Shown one piece after another: positions 53,983 through 61,812 of a DNA stretch of 64,000 nucleotides. Under the pieces are notes generated by a model. It was not told where the DNA came from. It searched no databases and was given only the letters and a program-made list of their open reading frames with translations. This stretch comes from Lentzea flava (GTDB lineage: Bacteria > Actinomycetota > Actinomycetes > Mycobacteriales > Pseudonocardiaceae), in the NCBI RefSeq assembly GCF_014648475.1, contig NZ_BMRE01000014.1, positions 1-64,000 of the forward strand. Reading direction: 5' to 3'. The position numbers and the translations under genes are program-made. The first letter of the stretch is position 1. The number at the start of each line of letters is the position of its first letter.

Positions 53983-55095
53983 CTACGGGCGGTCGCCCGT
54001 GTACACGCCCAGCGTGCGGAACCGCAGACCCGGCTCCTGGTACTCCTCCATCGCGTGCGCGACCCACCCCACGATCCGCGCGATCGCGAAGATCGCCTCG
54101 CCCGCGTCCGGCGGCATCTTGAACGTCAGGCCTAGCTGCGCGAGCGCCAGGTCGACGTTCGGGAACGTCTGCGGCTGCGTGGCGATGATCTTGTCCGCCA
54201 CCAGGTCGCCGTGGCCGCGCAGCAACGCCAGCAGGTGGTCGGCGCGCGGGTCGCGCGAGGAGTAGACCCGGTGGCCGAAGCCCGGGATCGGCTGGCCAGA
54301 GCGCAGGTGCTCGGCCACGGCGCCCATCGGATCGCTTTCGGCCTGCGCCAGGAAGCGGTGCGCGAGGGTCGTGGCGGTGCCGTGCTTCTGACCCTCCATG
54401 GCACCCAGGCCGGCGGACACCACCGCGTACGGGTGCGCACGGGCGGAGGCGGCGACGCGGGCGGCCATCGTCGAGATCGCCATGTCGTGGTCGGCCAGCA
54501 GGATCAGGGCCGCGTTCAGCACCTCCGGGACGGGCGGCAGTGGCGACAGGCGGGCCCACAGGCGGTCGGCGATGTCGGTGCCCTCGGGCTTGCCGAGCAG
54601 CGGCAGGGACTCGACCACGTCGGCAATGAGGGACTTGGCGGTGGAGACGGCCCGGTCGAGGTCGAAGCGGAGCGGGTCGCCCGCGCTGGCGAGGGCCACG
54701 GCCACGCGGACGCGGTCGGTCAGGGTGGCGCTCTCCGGCAGGGCCATCCAGATCTCCTGGCCCTCCGGGAACTGCAGGCCGACGGTGTCGATCTCCGTCC
54801 ACAGCCAGTGGGCCACGTCCTCGAAGCGCCTGGTGCTCGCGAGCTGGGGAACCGAGCGGCCGCGGTAGTAGAGGCGGTCGCCCTCCAGCAGGGAGATGCG
54901 GGTGCGGATGCGATCGGTCACAGCGGCCACTGCTCCGCGCGCACCAGTGCGTTGCGCCAGGGCCTCCACCTCGGCGACGTCGAACATGCTCTGGCGGTTG
55001 ACCTTCTTGCTGGTCAGGAGGCCGCGGCTGACGTAGGCGTACACCGTCGCCGGTTTGACGCCCAGGCGCCGGGCAGCTTGATTCGTCGTCAACAT
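53983..55095 (-). CDS. Citrate synthase-family protein with N-terminal HTH
   Basis: 370 aa. The N-terminal ~55 residues are an excisionase/MerR-like HTH (TTNQAARRLGVKPATVYAYV). The remainder is a citrate synthase fold (YYRGRSVPQLASTRRFEDVA, AILL-type core, LAHRFLAQAESDPMG, PGFGHRVYSSRDPRADHLL, GWVAHAMEEY). The catalytic His/Asp region looks present, but the N-terminal part of the large domain is shortened. This arrangement might be a DNA-binding sensor of acyl-CoA. It is divergent from a normal citrate synthase with overlapping leader motifs. The start is one of three ATGs (55095, 55104, 55110); none has an SD. Confidence 0.82.
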   Translation of the reverse strand: MLTTNQAARRLGVKPATVYAYVSRGLLTSKKVNRQSMFDVAEVEALAQRTGARGAVAAVTDRIRTRISLLEGDRLYYRGRSVPQLASTRRFEDVAHWLWTEIDTVGLQFPEGQEIWMALPESATLTDRVRVAVALASAGDPLRFDLDRAVSTAKSLIADVVESLPLLGKPEGTDIADRLWARLSPLPPVPEVLNAALILLADHDMAISTMAARVAASARAHPYAVVSAGLGAMEGQKHGTATTLAHRFLAQAESDPMGAVAEHLRSGQPIPGFGHRVYSSRDPRADHLLALLRGHGDLVADKIIATQPQTFPNVDLALAQLGLTFKMPPDAGEAIFAIARIVGWVAHAMEEYQEPGLRFRTLGVYTGDRP

Positions 55096-55153
55096 TGATT
55101 CCATCAACATTGACTGTACTAGACATGTTGACGGAGCCTGTTGTCCATGTTGA
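55089..55153. promoter_or_regulatory. Four copies of ATGTTGA at the divergent citrate synthase starts
   Basis: TCAACAT (the reverse complement of ATGTTGA) occurs at 55089-55095 and 55104-55110; ATGTTGA occurs at 55125-55131 and 55147-55153. The outer copies contain the start codons of the two genes. TCAACATTGA is repeated as a 10-mer at 55089 and 55104. The four are nearly symmetric about 55119. A further ATGTTGA is in the downstream gene at 55627. Autoregulation by the HTH-citrate synthase is plausible. Confidence 0.6.
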
Positions 55154-56268
55154 TTGATGCACCCAAAGGGCTTAAAGACGTCGTCGTCACCACCACCCAG
55201 ATCGGGGACGTGAACGGGGCCGCGGGCTACTACCACTACCGCGAGCACGACGCGATCGAACTGGCCAGGACCCGGTCGTTCGAGGACGTGTGGTTCCTCT
55301 TCGTCGAGGGCAGGCTGCCCGGTCCCGACGAGTCCGCGCTCTTCGCGGCGCAGACCGCCGAACTGCGGCAGCTGCCGGCGACGATCAGCGAGGTGCTGCC
55401 CGCGATCGCGCGCTCCGGCTGCACGGCGCTGGCCGGGCTGCGGACGGCGTTGTCGATGCTGCCGTCGCAGCCGATGTGGGACGCGCCGATGAGCGACAGG
55501 AAGGCGGACGCGCTGCGGGTCAGCGCGATGACGCCGACGATCCTCGCGGCACTGCACAGGCTCAAGCTGGGACTTGATCCGGTCAACCCCAGGGTTGATC
55601 TGTCAACGTCGGCGAACTGGTTGTACATGTTGACTGGACAGGAGCCGTCAACGTGGACGAGCCGTGCCGTCGAGCAGTACTTGATCGCCACGATCGACCA
55701 CGGCTTCAACGCGTCGACGTTCACCGCGCGCGTGGTCGCCAGCGCGGGTGCGGACGTCGTGTCCGCCGTGACGGCGGCGATCGGCACGTTCTCCGGGCCG
55801 TTGCACGGTGGTGCGCCGGACCGGGCGCTGGAGGCGCTCGACCTCATCGGATCGCCGGACAACATCGACGCCTGGGTGCGGGAGCGGATCGAGCAGGGCG
55901 ACCGGATCATGGGCTTCGGCCACGCCGTCTACAAGACCGAGGACCCGCGGGCCCGCCTGCTCAAGGAGATCGCGCTCGAGCACCCCACCGAGCTGACGAG
56001 GTTCGCCGTCACGGTCGAGCGCCGGGTCACCGAGCTGCTGGCCGAGCTCAAGCCCGGCCGGCAGCTGTACGCGAACGTGGAGTTCTACGCCGGCGTGGTG
56101 ATGGAGCTGTGCGGGATCCCGCGGGAGATGTTCACGCCGACGTTCGCGTGCAGCCGGGTGATCGGGTGGTGTGCCAACGCGCTCGAACAGTCCGAGGACA
56201 CGAAGATCATCCGCCCGGTCGCCCGCTACACGGGTCCGCTGCCCCACGTTGATCCAACCCCACATTGA
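55147..56268 (+). CDS. Citrate synthase (type II-like, possibly 2-methylcitrate synthase)
   Basis: 373 aa. The citrate synthase core is clear: GYYHYREHDAIELARTRSFE, LYMLTGQEPSTWTSRAVEQY, GTFSGPLHGGAPDRALEAL (catalytic His), GFGHAVYKTEDPRARLLKE (second catalytic His) and the last Asp segment VEFYAGVVMELCGIP. It condenses acetyl- or propionyl-CoA with oxaloacetate. The sequence resembles methylcitrate-type enzymes, but the two activities cannot be split by eye. The start ATG lies in a repeated motif shared with the divergent HTH-citrate synthase. Confidence 0.88.
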   Translation: MLIDAPKGLKDVVVTTTQIGDVNGAAGYYHYREHDAIELARTRSFEDVWFLFVEGRLPGPDESALFAAQTAELRQLPATISEVLPAIARSGCTALAGLRTALSMLPSQPMWDAPMSDRKADALRVSAMTPTILAALHRLKLGLDPVNPRVDLSTSANWLYMLTGQEPSTWTSRAVEQYLIATIDHGFNASTFTARVVASAGADVVSAVTAAIGTFSGPLHGGAPDRALEALDLIGSPDNIDAWVRERIEQGDRIMGFGHAVYKTEDPRARLLKEIALEHPTELTRFAVTVERRVTELLAELKPGRQLYANVEFYAGVVMELCGIPREMFTPTFACSRVIGWCANALEQSEDTKIIRPVARYTGPLPHVDPTPH

Positions 56269-56278
56269 TCAACACGGC

Positions 56279-56440
56279 TCAAGTGAGGTAGCGCAGTTCG
56301 TCGCGCACGCGGATGCGGTCGCGGTCGGTCACGTCGGTCGAACCGGCGAGACCTCCGGAGTACAGGCTGTTGCGGTCGCGGTGCCGGTCGAGCCAGAGGG
56401 AGATGCCTGCGAGGACGAGGACGATCAGTGCAAGAGTCAT
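56279..56440 (-). CDS. Small single-pass membrane protein
   Basis: 53 aa from the ATG at 56440. One N-terminal helix (MTLALIVLVLAGISLWL) is followed by a charged tail (DRHRDRNSLYSGGLAGSTDV, DRDRIRVRDELRYLT). No family is recognised. It is convergent with the citrate synthase gene and divergent from the GlxA-type regulator. A GTG seven codons upstream is an alternative start. Confidence 0.55.
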   Translation of the reverse strand: MTLALIVLVLAGISLWLDRHRDRNSLYSGGLAGSTDVTDRDRIRVRDELRYLT

Positions 56441-56464
56441 GGCACTAAGTTTGCGATCCACCAG

Positions 56465-56512
56465 ATCCTGCCAACAGTGGCAGATCTGACGATGAGAGCT
56501 AAAATCCTGCCA
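56465..56512. promoter_or_regulatory. Operator candidate before the GlxA-type regulator
   Basis: ATCCTGCCA is repeated at 56465-56473 and 56504-56512, the second copy running into the start codon. The first copy is part of a dyad CTGCCA-ACAG-TGGCAG (56468-56483). Autoregulation of the downstream regulator is plausible. Confidence 0.5.
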
Positions 56513-57456
56513 TGCTGCAATCGGTGGCGGTTCCGCTGATCGACGGTGTCGCGCCGTTCGAGTTCGGCCTGCTCTGCGAGGTGTTCGGGTTCGACCGGAC
56601 CGACGACGGCGTGCCGCCGATCGATTTCCGCGTGTGCGGCGAGTTCCCGAACCAGCCGGTGGCGACCAACGTCCGCGGGATCACCATCACGCCGGAGTTC
56701 GGGTTCGACGCGATGCACGACGCCGACCTGGTCGCGCTGCCGGCCGCCCGCGTGCGCGACGAGTACCCGGAGAAGCTGGTCAAAGCGCTCCAGGAGACCG
56801 ACGCGACGCTGCTCAGCGTCTGCAGCGCGGCGTTCATCCTGGGCGCCGCCGGACTGCTCGACCACCGGCGCTGCACCACGCACTGGCGTGAGGTGCGGCA
56901 GTTCCGCGAGCGCTTCCCGAAGGCGCAGCTCGATCCGGACGTGCTGTTCGTGGACGACGGCAACATCATCACCAGCGCCGGCACCGCCGCGGGCATCGAC
57001 GCGTGCCTGCACCTCGTCCGGCGCGAGCTCGGCACCAAGGTCGCCAACACGATCGCGCGCAGGATGGTCGTGGCACCGCAGCGCGACGGCGGTCAGCGGC
57101 AGTTCGTGGAGCTGCCCATCCCCGACTGCAGCGCCGACAGCCTCGAACCGGTGCTGGAGCGGGTGCTGGAGACGATCGCGGACAACCACACGGTGGCGTC
57201 CATGGCGAAGCTCGCCGTCATGTCCGAGCGGACGTTCGCGCGCAAGTTCGTCGCGGAGACCGGCACCACCCCGAACAAGTGGCTCTCCCTGCAGCGGGTG
57301 CTGCACGCGCGCAGGCTGCTCGAGGAGACCGACCTGGACGTCGACGCCGTCGCCGCCAGGTCAGGCTTCGGGACAGCCGCTCTCCTGCGGCACCACTTCC
57401 ATCGGGTCGTCGGCGTCGCACCGAGCGATTACCGACGCACATTCGCCTGTCGTTAG
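56512..57456 (+). CDS. GlxA-family transcriptional regulator (DJ-1/PfpI plus AraC HTH)
   Basis: 314 aa. The N-terminal DJ-1/PfpI-like domain (SVAVPLIDGVAPFEFGLLCE, LLSVCSAAFILGAAGLLDHR with the nucleophile-elbow Cys) is fused to an AraC-type DNA-binding end (SMAKLAVMSERTFARKFVAE and DAVAARSGFGTAALLRHHF). GlxA-type proteins sense small molecules or ligands and often activate adjacent genes. The 3' end overlaps the convergent MarR gene by 96 bp. The likely target is not clear. Confidence 0.88.
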   Translation: MLQSVAVPLIDGVAPFEFGLLCEVFGFDRTDDGVPPIDFRVCGEFPNQPVATNVRGITITPEFGFDAMHDADLVALPAARVRDEYPEKLVKALQETDATLLSVCSAAFILGAAGLLDHRRCTTHWREVRQFRERFPKAQLDPDVLFVDDGNIITSAGTAAGIDACLHLVRRELGTKVANTIARRMVVAPQRDGGQRQFVELPIPDCSADSLEPVLERVLETIADNHTVASMAKLAVMSERTFARKFVAETGTTPNKWLSLQRVLHARRLLEETDLDVDAVAARSGFGTAALLRHHFHRVVGVAPSDYRRTFACR

Positions 57457-57894
57457 GCGCGTGAAGACCTTCTCGGAGATCTCCCGCAACGTCTCGACCT
57501 CGGCGTCGGAGAGCTGGTCGAACACCAGCGCCCGCACGGTCTCGGCGTGCGCGGGCGCGGCCGCCTCGATCGCCGAACGGCCCAGGTCGGTCAGCACCAC
57601 GAACGAGCCGCGTCCGTCGCTGCGGCAGTTCTCCCTGCGCACCAGTCCGCGCTTCTCCATCCGGGCCACGTGATGTGAGATGCGACTCTTCTCCCAGTGC
57701 AGGGACCGTGCGAGCTCCAGCACCCGGACGCGTTCGTCCGGCGTGTCCGTGAGCTGCACCAGCACGGCGAAGTCGGCCATCGAGATGTCCGAGTCGACCG
57801 ACATCTGCCTGCTCAGGTGCGCGTTGAGCTCCCCCTGCATGCGGACGTAGGCACGCCACGCCCGCTGCTGCTCAGGTTCCAGCCATCGTGTCAC
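57361..57894 (-). CDS. MarR-family transcriptional regulator
   Basis: 177 aa. The winged helix is LARSLHWEKSRISHHVARMEKRGLVRRENCRSDGRGSFVVLT, with a DxRG-type wing (SDGRG). The N-terminal helix begins TRWLEPEQQRAWRAYVRMQG. I use the GTG at 57894 because homologues start there and the next start overlaps a palindromic operator. It is divergent from a YceI gene, a common pairing in which MarR represses yceI until a phenolic or oxidant signal arrives. The 96-bp convergent overlap with the GlxA-type gene is long. Confidence 0.88.
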   Translation of the reverse strand: MTRWLEPEQQRAWRAYVRMQGELNAHLSRQMSVDSDISMADFAVLVQLTDTPDERVRVLELARSLHWEKSRISHHVARMEKRGLVRRENCRSDGRGSFVVLTDLGRSAIEAAAPAHAETVRALVFDQLSDAEVETLREISEKVFTRLTTGECASVIARCDADDPMEVVPQESGCPEA

Positions 57895-57914
57895 GTGTTC
57901 AGCATACGGGAATA

Positions 57915-57959
57915 GTTGACACATCATCCACGTTCGGGCAAGGTGGATGACACTTCAAC
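57915..57959. promoter_or_regulatory. Long symmetric operator between MarR and YceI genes
   Basis: Arms GTTGA...TCATCCAC (57915-57931) and GTGGATGA...TCAAC (57943-57959) match at 13 of 17 positions about one centre (57937). It lies in the gap between the two divergent genes and fits dual control by MarR. Confidence 0.7.
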
Positions 57960-57988
57960 CAAATCGACCGACCGAAGGACTGACCACC

Positions 57989-58546
57989 ATGACCACCGCC
58001 ACCAACCTCTCCGAGCTGACCGGCGCCTACGTCATCGACGCCTCGCACTCCCGCATCGGTTTCGTCGCCCGCCACGCGATGGTCACCAAGGTGCGCGGTG
58101 CGTTCAACGAGTTCGACGGCAAGATCAACATCGATGGTGACAAGCCGGAGAACACCACCGCCGAGGTGACCCTGAAGGTCGCGAGCATCGACACCCGCAA
58201 CGCGCAGCGCGACGGTCACCTGACCACCAACGACTTCCTCGACGTCGAGAACTACCCGGAGATCAAGTTCGTCTCGACCTCCGCGAAGCAGATCGACGAC
58301 GACAACTTCGAGATCACCGGTGACCTCACCATCAAGGGCGTCACCAAGAGCATCACCATCCCGTTCGCCTTCGAGGGCGTGGCCGTCGACCCGTTCGGCA
58401 ACACCCGCGTGGGCTTCGAGGGCTCGCACACCATCAACCGCAAGGACTACGGCGTGACGTGGAACGCCGCGCTGGAGACCGGCGGCGTCCTGGTGAGCGA
58501 GAAGGTCGTCCTCGAGTTCGAGATCTCGGCGATCAAGCAGGGCTGA
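57989..58546 (+). CDS. YceI-family protein
   Basis: 185 aa. The lipocalin-like YceI fold is marked by GAYVIDASHSRIGFVARHAM, VTKVRGAFNEFDGKI, FLDVENYPEIKFVSTSA and DLTIKGVTKSITIPFAFEG. These proteins bind long-chain isoprenoids or fatty acids; this copy has no signal peptide. GAAGGA precedes the ATG at 57989. It is divergent from MarR, which probably regulates it. A strong hairpin follows. Confidence 0.92.
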   Translation: MTTATNLSELTGAYVIDASHSRIGFVARHAMVTKVRGAFNEFDGKINIDGDKPENTTAEVTLKVASIDTRNAQRDGHLTTNDFLDVENYPEIKFVSTSAKQIDDDNFEITGDLTIKGVTKSITIPFAFEGVAVDPFGNTRVGFEGSHTINRKDYGVTWNAALETGGVLVSEKVVLEFEISAIKQG

Positions 58547-58564
58547 ACGACCACCACTGGGCAC

Positions 58565-58590
58565 GGGGCGCGGCGACTTCGCCGCGCCCC
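58565..58590 (+). terminator. Hairpin after the YceI gene
   Basis: Perfect 10-bp arms GGGGCGCGGC and GCCGCGCCCC with a 6-nt loop, followed by GCTCGCATTT. Confidence 0.7.
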
Positions 58591-58658
58591 GCTCGCATTT
58601 CGCGAAAAGTAAGCCCGATCGTCGTAGTGTGCCGCGTGCCGTTGGTCCCCTCGGGTCA

Positions 58659-58670
58659 GGGACTTTGGGC
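58659..58670 (+). promoter_or_regulatory. DosR-box-like sequence before the NarL-type regulator
   Basis: GGGACTTTGGGC matches the left half and core of the DosR consensus (TTSGGGACTWWAGTCCCSAA) only partly. It lies 12 bp before the regulator start. Autoregulation by the DosR-like protein is possible. Confidence 0.4.
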
Positions 58671-58682
58671 TACCGTGACCCA

Positions 58683-59333
58683 ATGGCGACGCGTGTTTTC
58701 CTCGTCGACGACCACGAGATCGTCCGCCGCGGCATCGCGGACCTGCTCGGCGAGGAGTCCGATCTCGAGGTGGTCGGTGACGCGGCGTCGGTCACGGAGG
58801 CGCTGGCCAAGGTGCCAGGAGCCCAGGCCGACGTGGCGGTGCTCGACATCAGGCTCCCCGACGGCAACGGCATCGAGCTGTGCCGCGAGCTGCGCAGCCG
58901 CCTCCCGAACCTCCAGTGCCTGATGCTGACGAGCTTCGCCGACGACGAGGCCCTGTTCGACGCGATCATGGCGGGGGCGTCCGGCTTCGTGCTGAAGCAG
59001 ATCCTGGGCGCCGACCTGGTCAACGCCGTGCGCACCGTCGCGGCAGGACAGTCGCTGCTCGACGCCCGCACGACGTCGGCCCTGCTGAACCGCATCCGCC
59101 GCGAACGCGAGGAGGGCGACCCGCTGCGCATGCTCAGCGAGCAGGAGCGCACGGTCCTCGACCTCATCGGCGAGGGCCTGACGAACCGGCAGATCGCCGA
59201 GCGCATGTTCCTCGCGGAGAAGACCGTCAAGAACTACGTCTCGCACCTGCTGGCCAAGCTCGGCATGCAGCGCCGCACCCAGGCCGCGGTGTTCGCGTCG
59301 CAGTTCCGCAAGGACGGCGAGAAGCCCCGTTAG
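58683..59333 (+). CDS. DosR/DevR-like NarL-family response regulator
   Basis: 216 aa, matching DosR length. The receiver has LVDDHEIVRRGIADLL, phosphoacceptor D55 in VAVLDIRLPDG and K in FVLKQILGADLV. The C-terminal LuxR-type HTH is LSEQERTVLDLIGEGLTNRQIAERMFLAEKTVKNYVSHLLAKLG. In mycobacteria DosR switches on the dormancy regulon under hypoxia/NO. Here it is convergent (4-bp overlap) with a GAF sensor kinase of the matching type. The start at 58683 fits homologues; the open frame upstream is unlikely. Confidence 0.9.
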   Translation: MATRVFLVDDHEIVRRGIADLLGEESDLEVVGDAASVTEALAKVPGAQADVAVLDIRLPDGNGIELCRELRSRLPNLQCLMLTSFADDEALFDAIMAGASGFVLKQILGADLVNAVRTVAAGQSLLDARTTSALLNRIRREREEGDPLRMLSEQERTVLDLIGEGLTNRQIAERMFLAEKTVKNYVSHLLAKLGMQRRTQAAVFASQFRKDGEKPR

Positions 59334-60955
59334 TTCAGCGGCACACGCCAGACCACGCAGGCACCGCCTCCCTCGGTTCCGCGCGCCGCGAGCGTGCCGC
59401 CGAACTTCTCCGCGCGGCGAGCGAGATTGCGCAGACCGCTGCGCGCCGCGTCGGGCGGGATGCCGATCCCGTTGTCCTGCACGGTGATCACGACGTCCTC
59501 ACCGGCGTCGATCAGCACGGTCAACTCGGTGGCCTGAGCGTGCCGGACGGCGTTCGTCACGGCCTCGCGCACCACGGCCTCGACGTGCTCGGCGAGCTCC
59601 GGCGGCACCGAGTTGTCGACGGTGCCGGACATCCGCACGGACGGCGACAGGTGCGTCGAGGCGGTCAGGCCCGCCACGAGGTCGAGCAGCCGGCGGCGCA
59701 GTGACGTGTTGTCGGCCGAGTGCAGGTCGAAGATCGACGTGCGGATCTCGCGCACGGTCTCGTCGAGCTGTTCCACGGCTGTCCGCAGGCGTGCGGCGAT
59801 CTCGGGCTCGGTGATGCGCCGCATCGTCGCCTGCAGCGTGAGGCCGGTGACGAACAGCCGCTGGATGACGTGGTCGTGCAGGTCGCGGGCGATGCGGTCG
59901 CGGTCCTCCAGCACGTCGAGCAGGCGCTGGGAGCGTTGCTGCTCGGCGAACTCCAGCGCGACCGCGGCCTGGTCGGCGAACGACGCCAGCACCGGCACCT
60001 GGTCGGGCAGGAACCGCGTCTCGCCGCCCTTGCGCAGCACCACCAGCGCGCCGGTGACGACCGCGCCCGACCGCAGCGGGACGGCGAGCGCCGGTCCGAA
60101 CCCCGAGCCCAGGTCGTCGACCAGCTGCGGGACACCGGACCGGATCACCTCGGCCACCGCGTTGTCGGAGGCGTTGAAGTCGTCGACCCTGGTGCCCGCG
60201 CTCGCCGCGACCGTCAGCGGCTCGTGCTGGCCGTCGCCGAGCACGACGAGGGCCGAGTCGGCGTTCGCCAGCTCCACCGTGCGCTGGGTGATCAGGCGCA
60301 GCGCGTACTCGCCGGACGCGCCGCCGAGCAGTTCGGAGTTGACCTCGCCGATCGCCTCCAGCCACCGCTCGCGCATCCGCGACTTCTCGAACAGCCGCGC
60401 GTTCTCGATCGCGATGCCCGCGGCCGCGGCCAGCGCCTGCAGCACGGCCTCGTCGTCCGCGGTGAACTCGGCGGCGTCGATCTTCTCCGTCATGTAGAGG
60501 TTGCCGAACACCTCGTCGCGCACGCGCACGGGCACGCCCAAGAAGCTGTGCATGGGTGGGTGGTTCGGCGGGAAGCCGACGGACATGTCGTGCTTGGCCA
60601 GGTCGCGCAGCCGCAGCGGGGTCGGGTCCTTGATCAGCAAGCCGAGCAGGCCCTTGCCCTCTGGCAGGTGGCCCATCGTCGCGCGCGTTTCCTCGTCGAC
60701 GCCGACGTAGACGAACGCGGCCAGGTCGTCGCGCGTGCCGAGGACGCCGAGCGCGCCGTAGCGGGCGCCAACGAGGTCCACGGCGGCCTGGACGATGCGC
60801 TGCAACGTCGAATCGAGCTCCAGCCCGGACGCGACCGCGAGCACGGCGCCGAGCAGCTCCTGCATGTGGTCGCGCGTGGTGACGATCTCGTCCATGCGGT
60901 CGCGGACCTCGTCGAGCAGCTCGTCGAGGCCTCGGCGACCAAGCGCGTCAGACAC
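59330..60955 (-). CDS. DosS/DosT-like GAF sensor histidine kinase
   Basis: 541 aa. Two GAF domains (about 40-185 and 215-340) lead a HisKA_3 kinase with H360 in DRDRIARDLHDHVIQRLF and an HATPase with DNGIGIPPD and SGLRNLARRA. In the first GAF, GFPPNHPPM places H132 exactly where DosS H149 (GFPPxHPPM) binds haem, so gas sensing (O2/NO/CO) is well supported. No transmembrane helix. It is divergent from an Acg-like nitroreductase and faces its regulator gene. Confidence 0.9.
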   Translation of the reverse strand: MSDALGRRGLDELLDEVRDRMDEIVTTRDHMQELLGAVLAVASGLELDSTLQRIVQAAVDLVGARYGALGVLGTRDDLAAFVYVGVDEETRATMGHLPEGKGLLGLLIKDPTPLRLRDLAKHDMSVGFPPNHPPMHSFLGVPVRVRDEVFGNLYMTEKIDAAEFTADDEAVLQALAAAAGIAIENARLFEKSRMRERWLEAIGEVNSELLGGASGEYALRLITQRTVELANADSALVVLGDGQHEPLTVAASAGTRVDDFNASDNAVAEVIRSGVPQLVDDLGSGFGPALAVPLRSGAVVTGALVVLRKGGETRFLPDQVPVLASFADQAAVALEFAEQQRSQRLLDVLEDRDRIARDLHDHVIQRLFVTGLTLQATMRRITEPEIAARLRTAVEQLDETVREIRTSIFDLHSADNTSLRRRLLDLVAGLTASTHLSPSVRMSGTVDNSVPPELAEHVEAVVREAVTNAVRHAQATELTVLIDAGEDVVITVQDNGIGIPPDAARSGLRNLARRAEKFGGTLAARGTEGGGACVVWRVPLN

Positions 60956-61044
60956 GCGGACTAGATTCGCACATTTTCATCCGTCGCACGGGGCTGACCG
61001 CCCGTCGCGCCGTGACGACCGCCCATCGCACGGCCCTATGAAGT

Positions 61045-61058
61045 GGGGACCTTCGGCC
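61045..61058 (+). promoter_or_regulatory. DosR-box-like sequence before the Acg-like gene
   Basis: GGGGACCTTCGGCC resembles the core of the DosR consensus. It sits in the gap between the sensor kinase and the Acg-like gene, 37 bp before the latter's start, matching the type of target DosR controls in mycobacteria. Confidence 0.45.
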
Positions 61059-61095
61059 GTGGACGGCTCCCCGCGTCCGACCGGACAGTGTGGGC

Positions 61096-61782
61096 ATGAC
61101 GATCGCCGTGCCCGACTCGCTCGGACTCGCGGGTGAGGACGTGCGCGGCGTCCTCGCGCTCGCGAGAGCCTCCGCGCCGGGCGTGCGCTTCGAGGTTCGT
61201 CCCGAGCAGATCGAGCTGCACACCGCCGGCCCGCACAGCAGGGACACCCGGATCGCCTGCGGTGTCGTCCTGCTCAACGTCCGGCTGGCGTTGCAGGGCC
61301 ACGGAATCCGTCCACTGGTGACGCTGTTGCCCGGCCAGAGCGCCAACGACGCCGCCGCGGCCGTGCGGCTCGGCGGCTACCAGGAGCCGGATCCGGACGT
61401 GCTGGCGTTGCTGCACGCGTTGCGGACGAACCGTCGCACGTGGACGACCTACCCCGAACTTTCGTGCTGGCGCGGACTCCTGTCGCGCGCGGCCGAGGTG
61501 GAACGCGCCTGGCTGCACGTGAAGGACGGCGCCGAGCTGGTGCTGTGCACGTTCAACCAGGGGGCCGCGGCGGAAATCCGTGCGGGGCAGGCGATGCAGC
61601 GCGTGGCGTTGACGGCGGGAACGATGGGGATCGCCGTCGGCCCCGCACTGGACCCGATCAGCCTGTCCGCGCTGCGCGCGGACCTGCGCCCGTGCCTCGG
61701 CAACACGCTGGTGCCGCAGATGGTCCTGCGGCTGGGTGCGGGGATGAACACGTGCCCGTCCCGGGCCGCGCGGGGGTCATGA
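61096..61782 (+). CDS. Acg-family nitroreductase-like protein
   Basis: 228 aa. It resembles the Acg (Rv2032) group of FMN-binding, DosR-regulated nitroreductase-like proteins: IACGVVLLNVRLALQGHGIR, LHALRTNRRTWTTYP, GLLSRAAEVERAWLHV and PQMVLRLGAG. It is shorter than Acg (about 330 aa) and lacks a clear second half, so it may lack catalytic activity. The ATG at 61096 is chosen over an upstream GTG. Its neighbours are a DosRS-like pair and its promoter has a DosR-like box, so a mini-dormancy response is likely. Confidence 0.72.
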   Translation: MTIAVPDSLGLAGEDVRGVLALARASAPGVRFEVRPEQIELHTAGPHSRDTRIACGVVLLNVRLALQGHGIRPLVTLLPGQSANDAAAAVRLGGYQEPDPDVLALLHALRTNRRTWTTYPELSCWRGLLSRAAEVERAWLHVKDGAELVLCTFNQGAAAEIRAGQAMQRVALTAGTMGIAVGPALDPISLSALRADLRPCLGNTLVPQMVLRLGAGMNTCPSRAARGS

Positions 61783-61812
61783 CTCGCGACGCGGGACGGG
61801 CACGGTTCCCCT

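Noticed and set aside
55560..55700. Further GTTGA/TCAAC repeats inside the citrate synthase gene as operators
   Set aside because: They fall in coding codons for Val-Asn, Val-Asp and similar pairs; only the intergenic ones at 55089-55153 look arranged.
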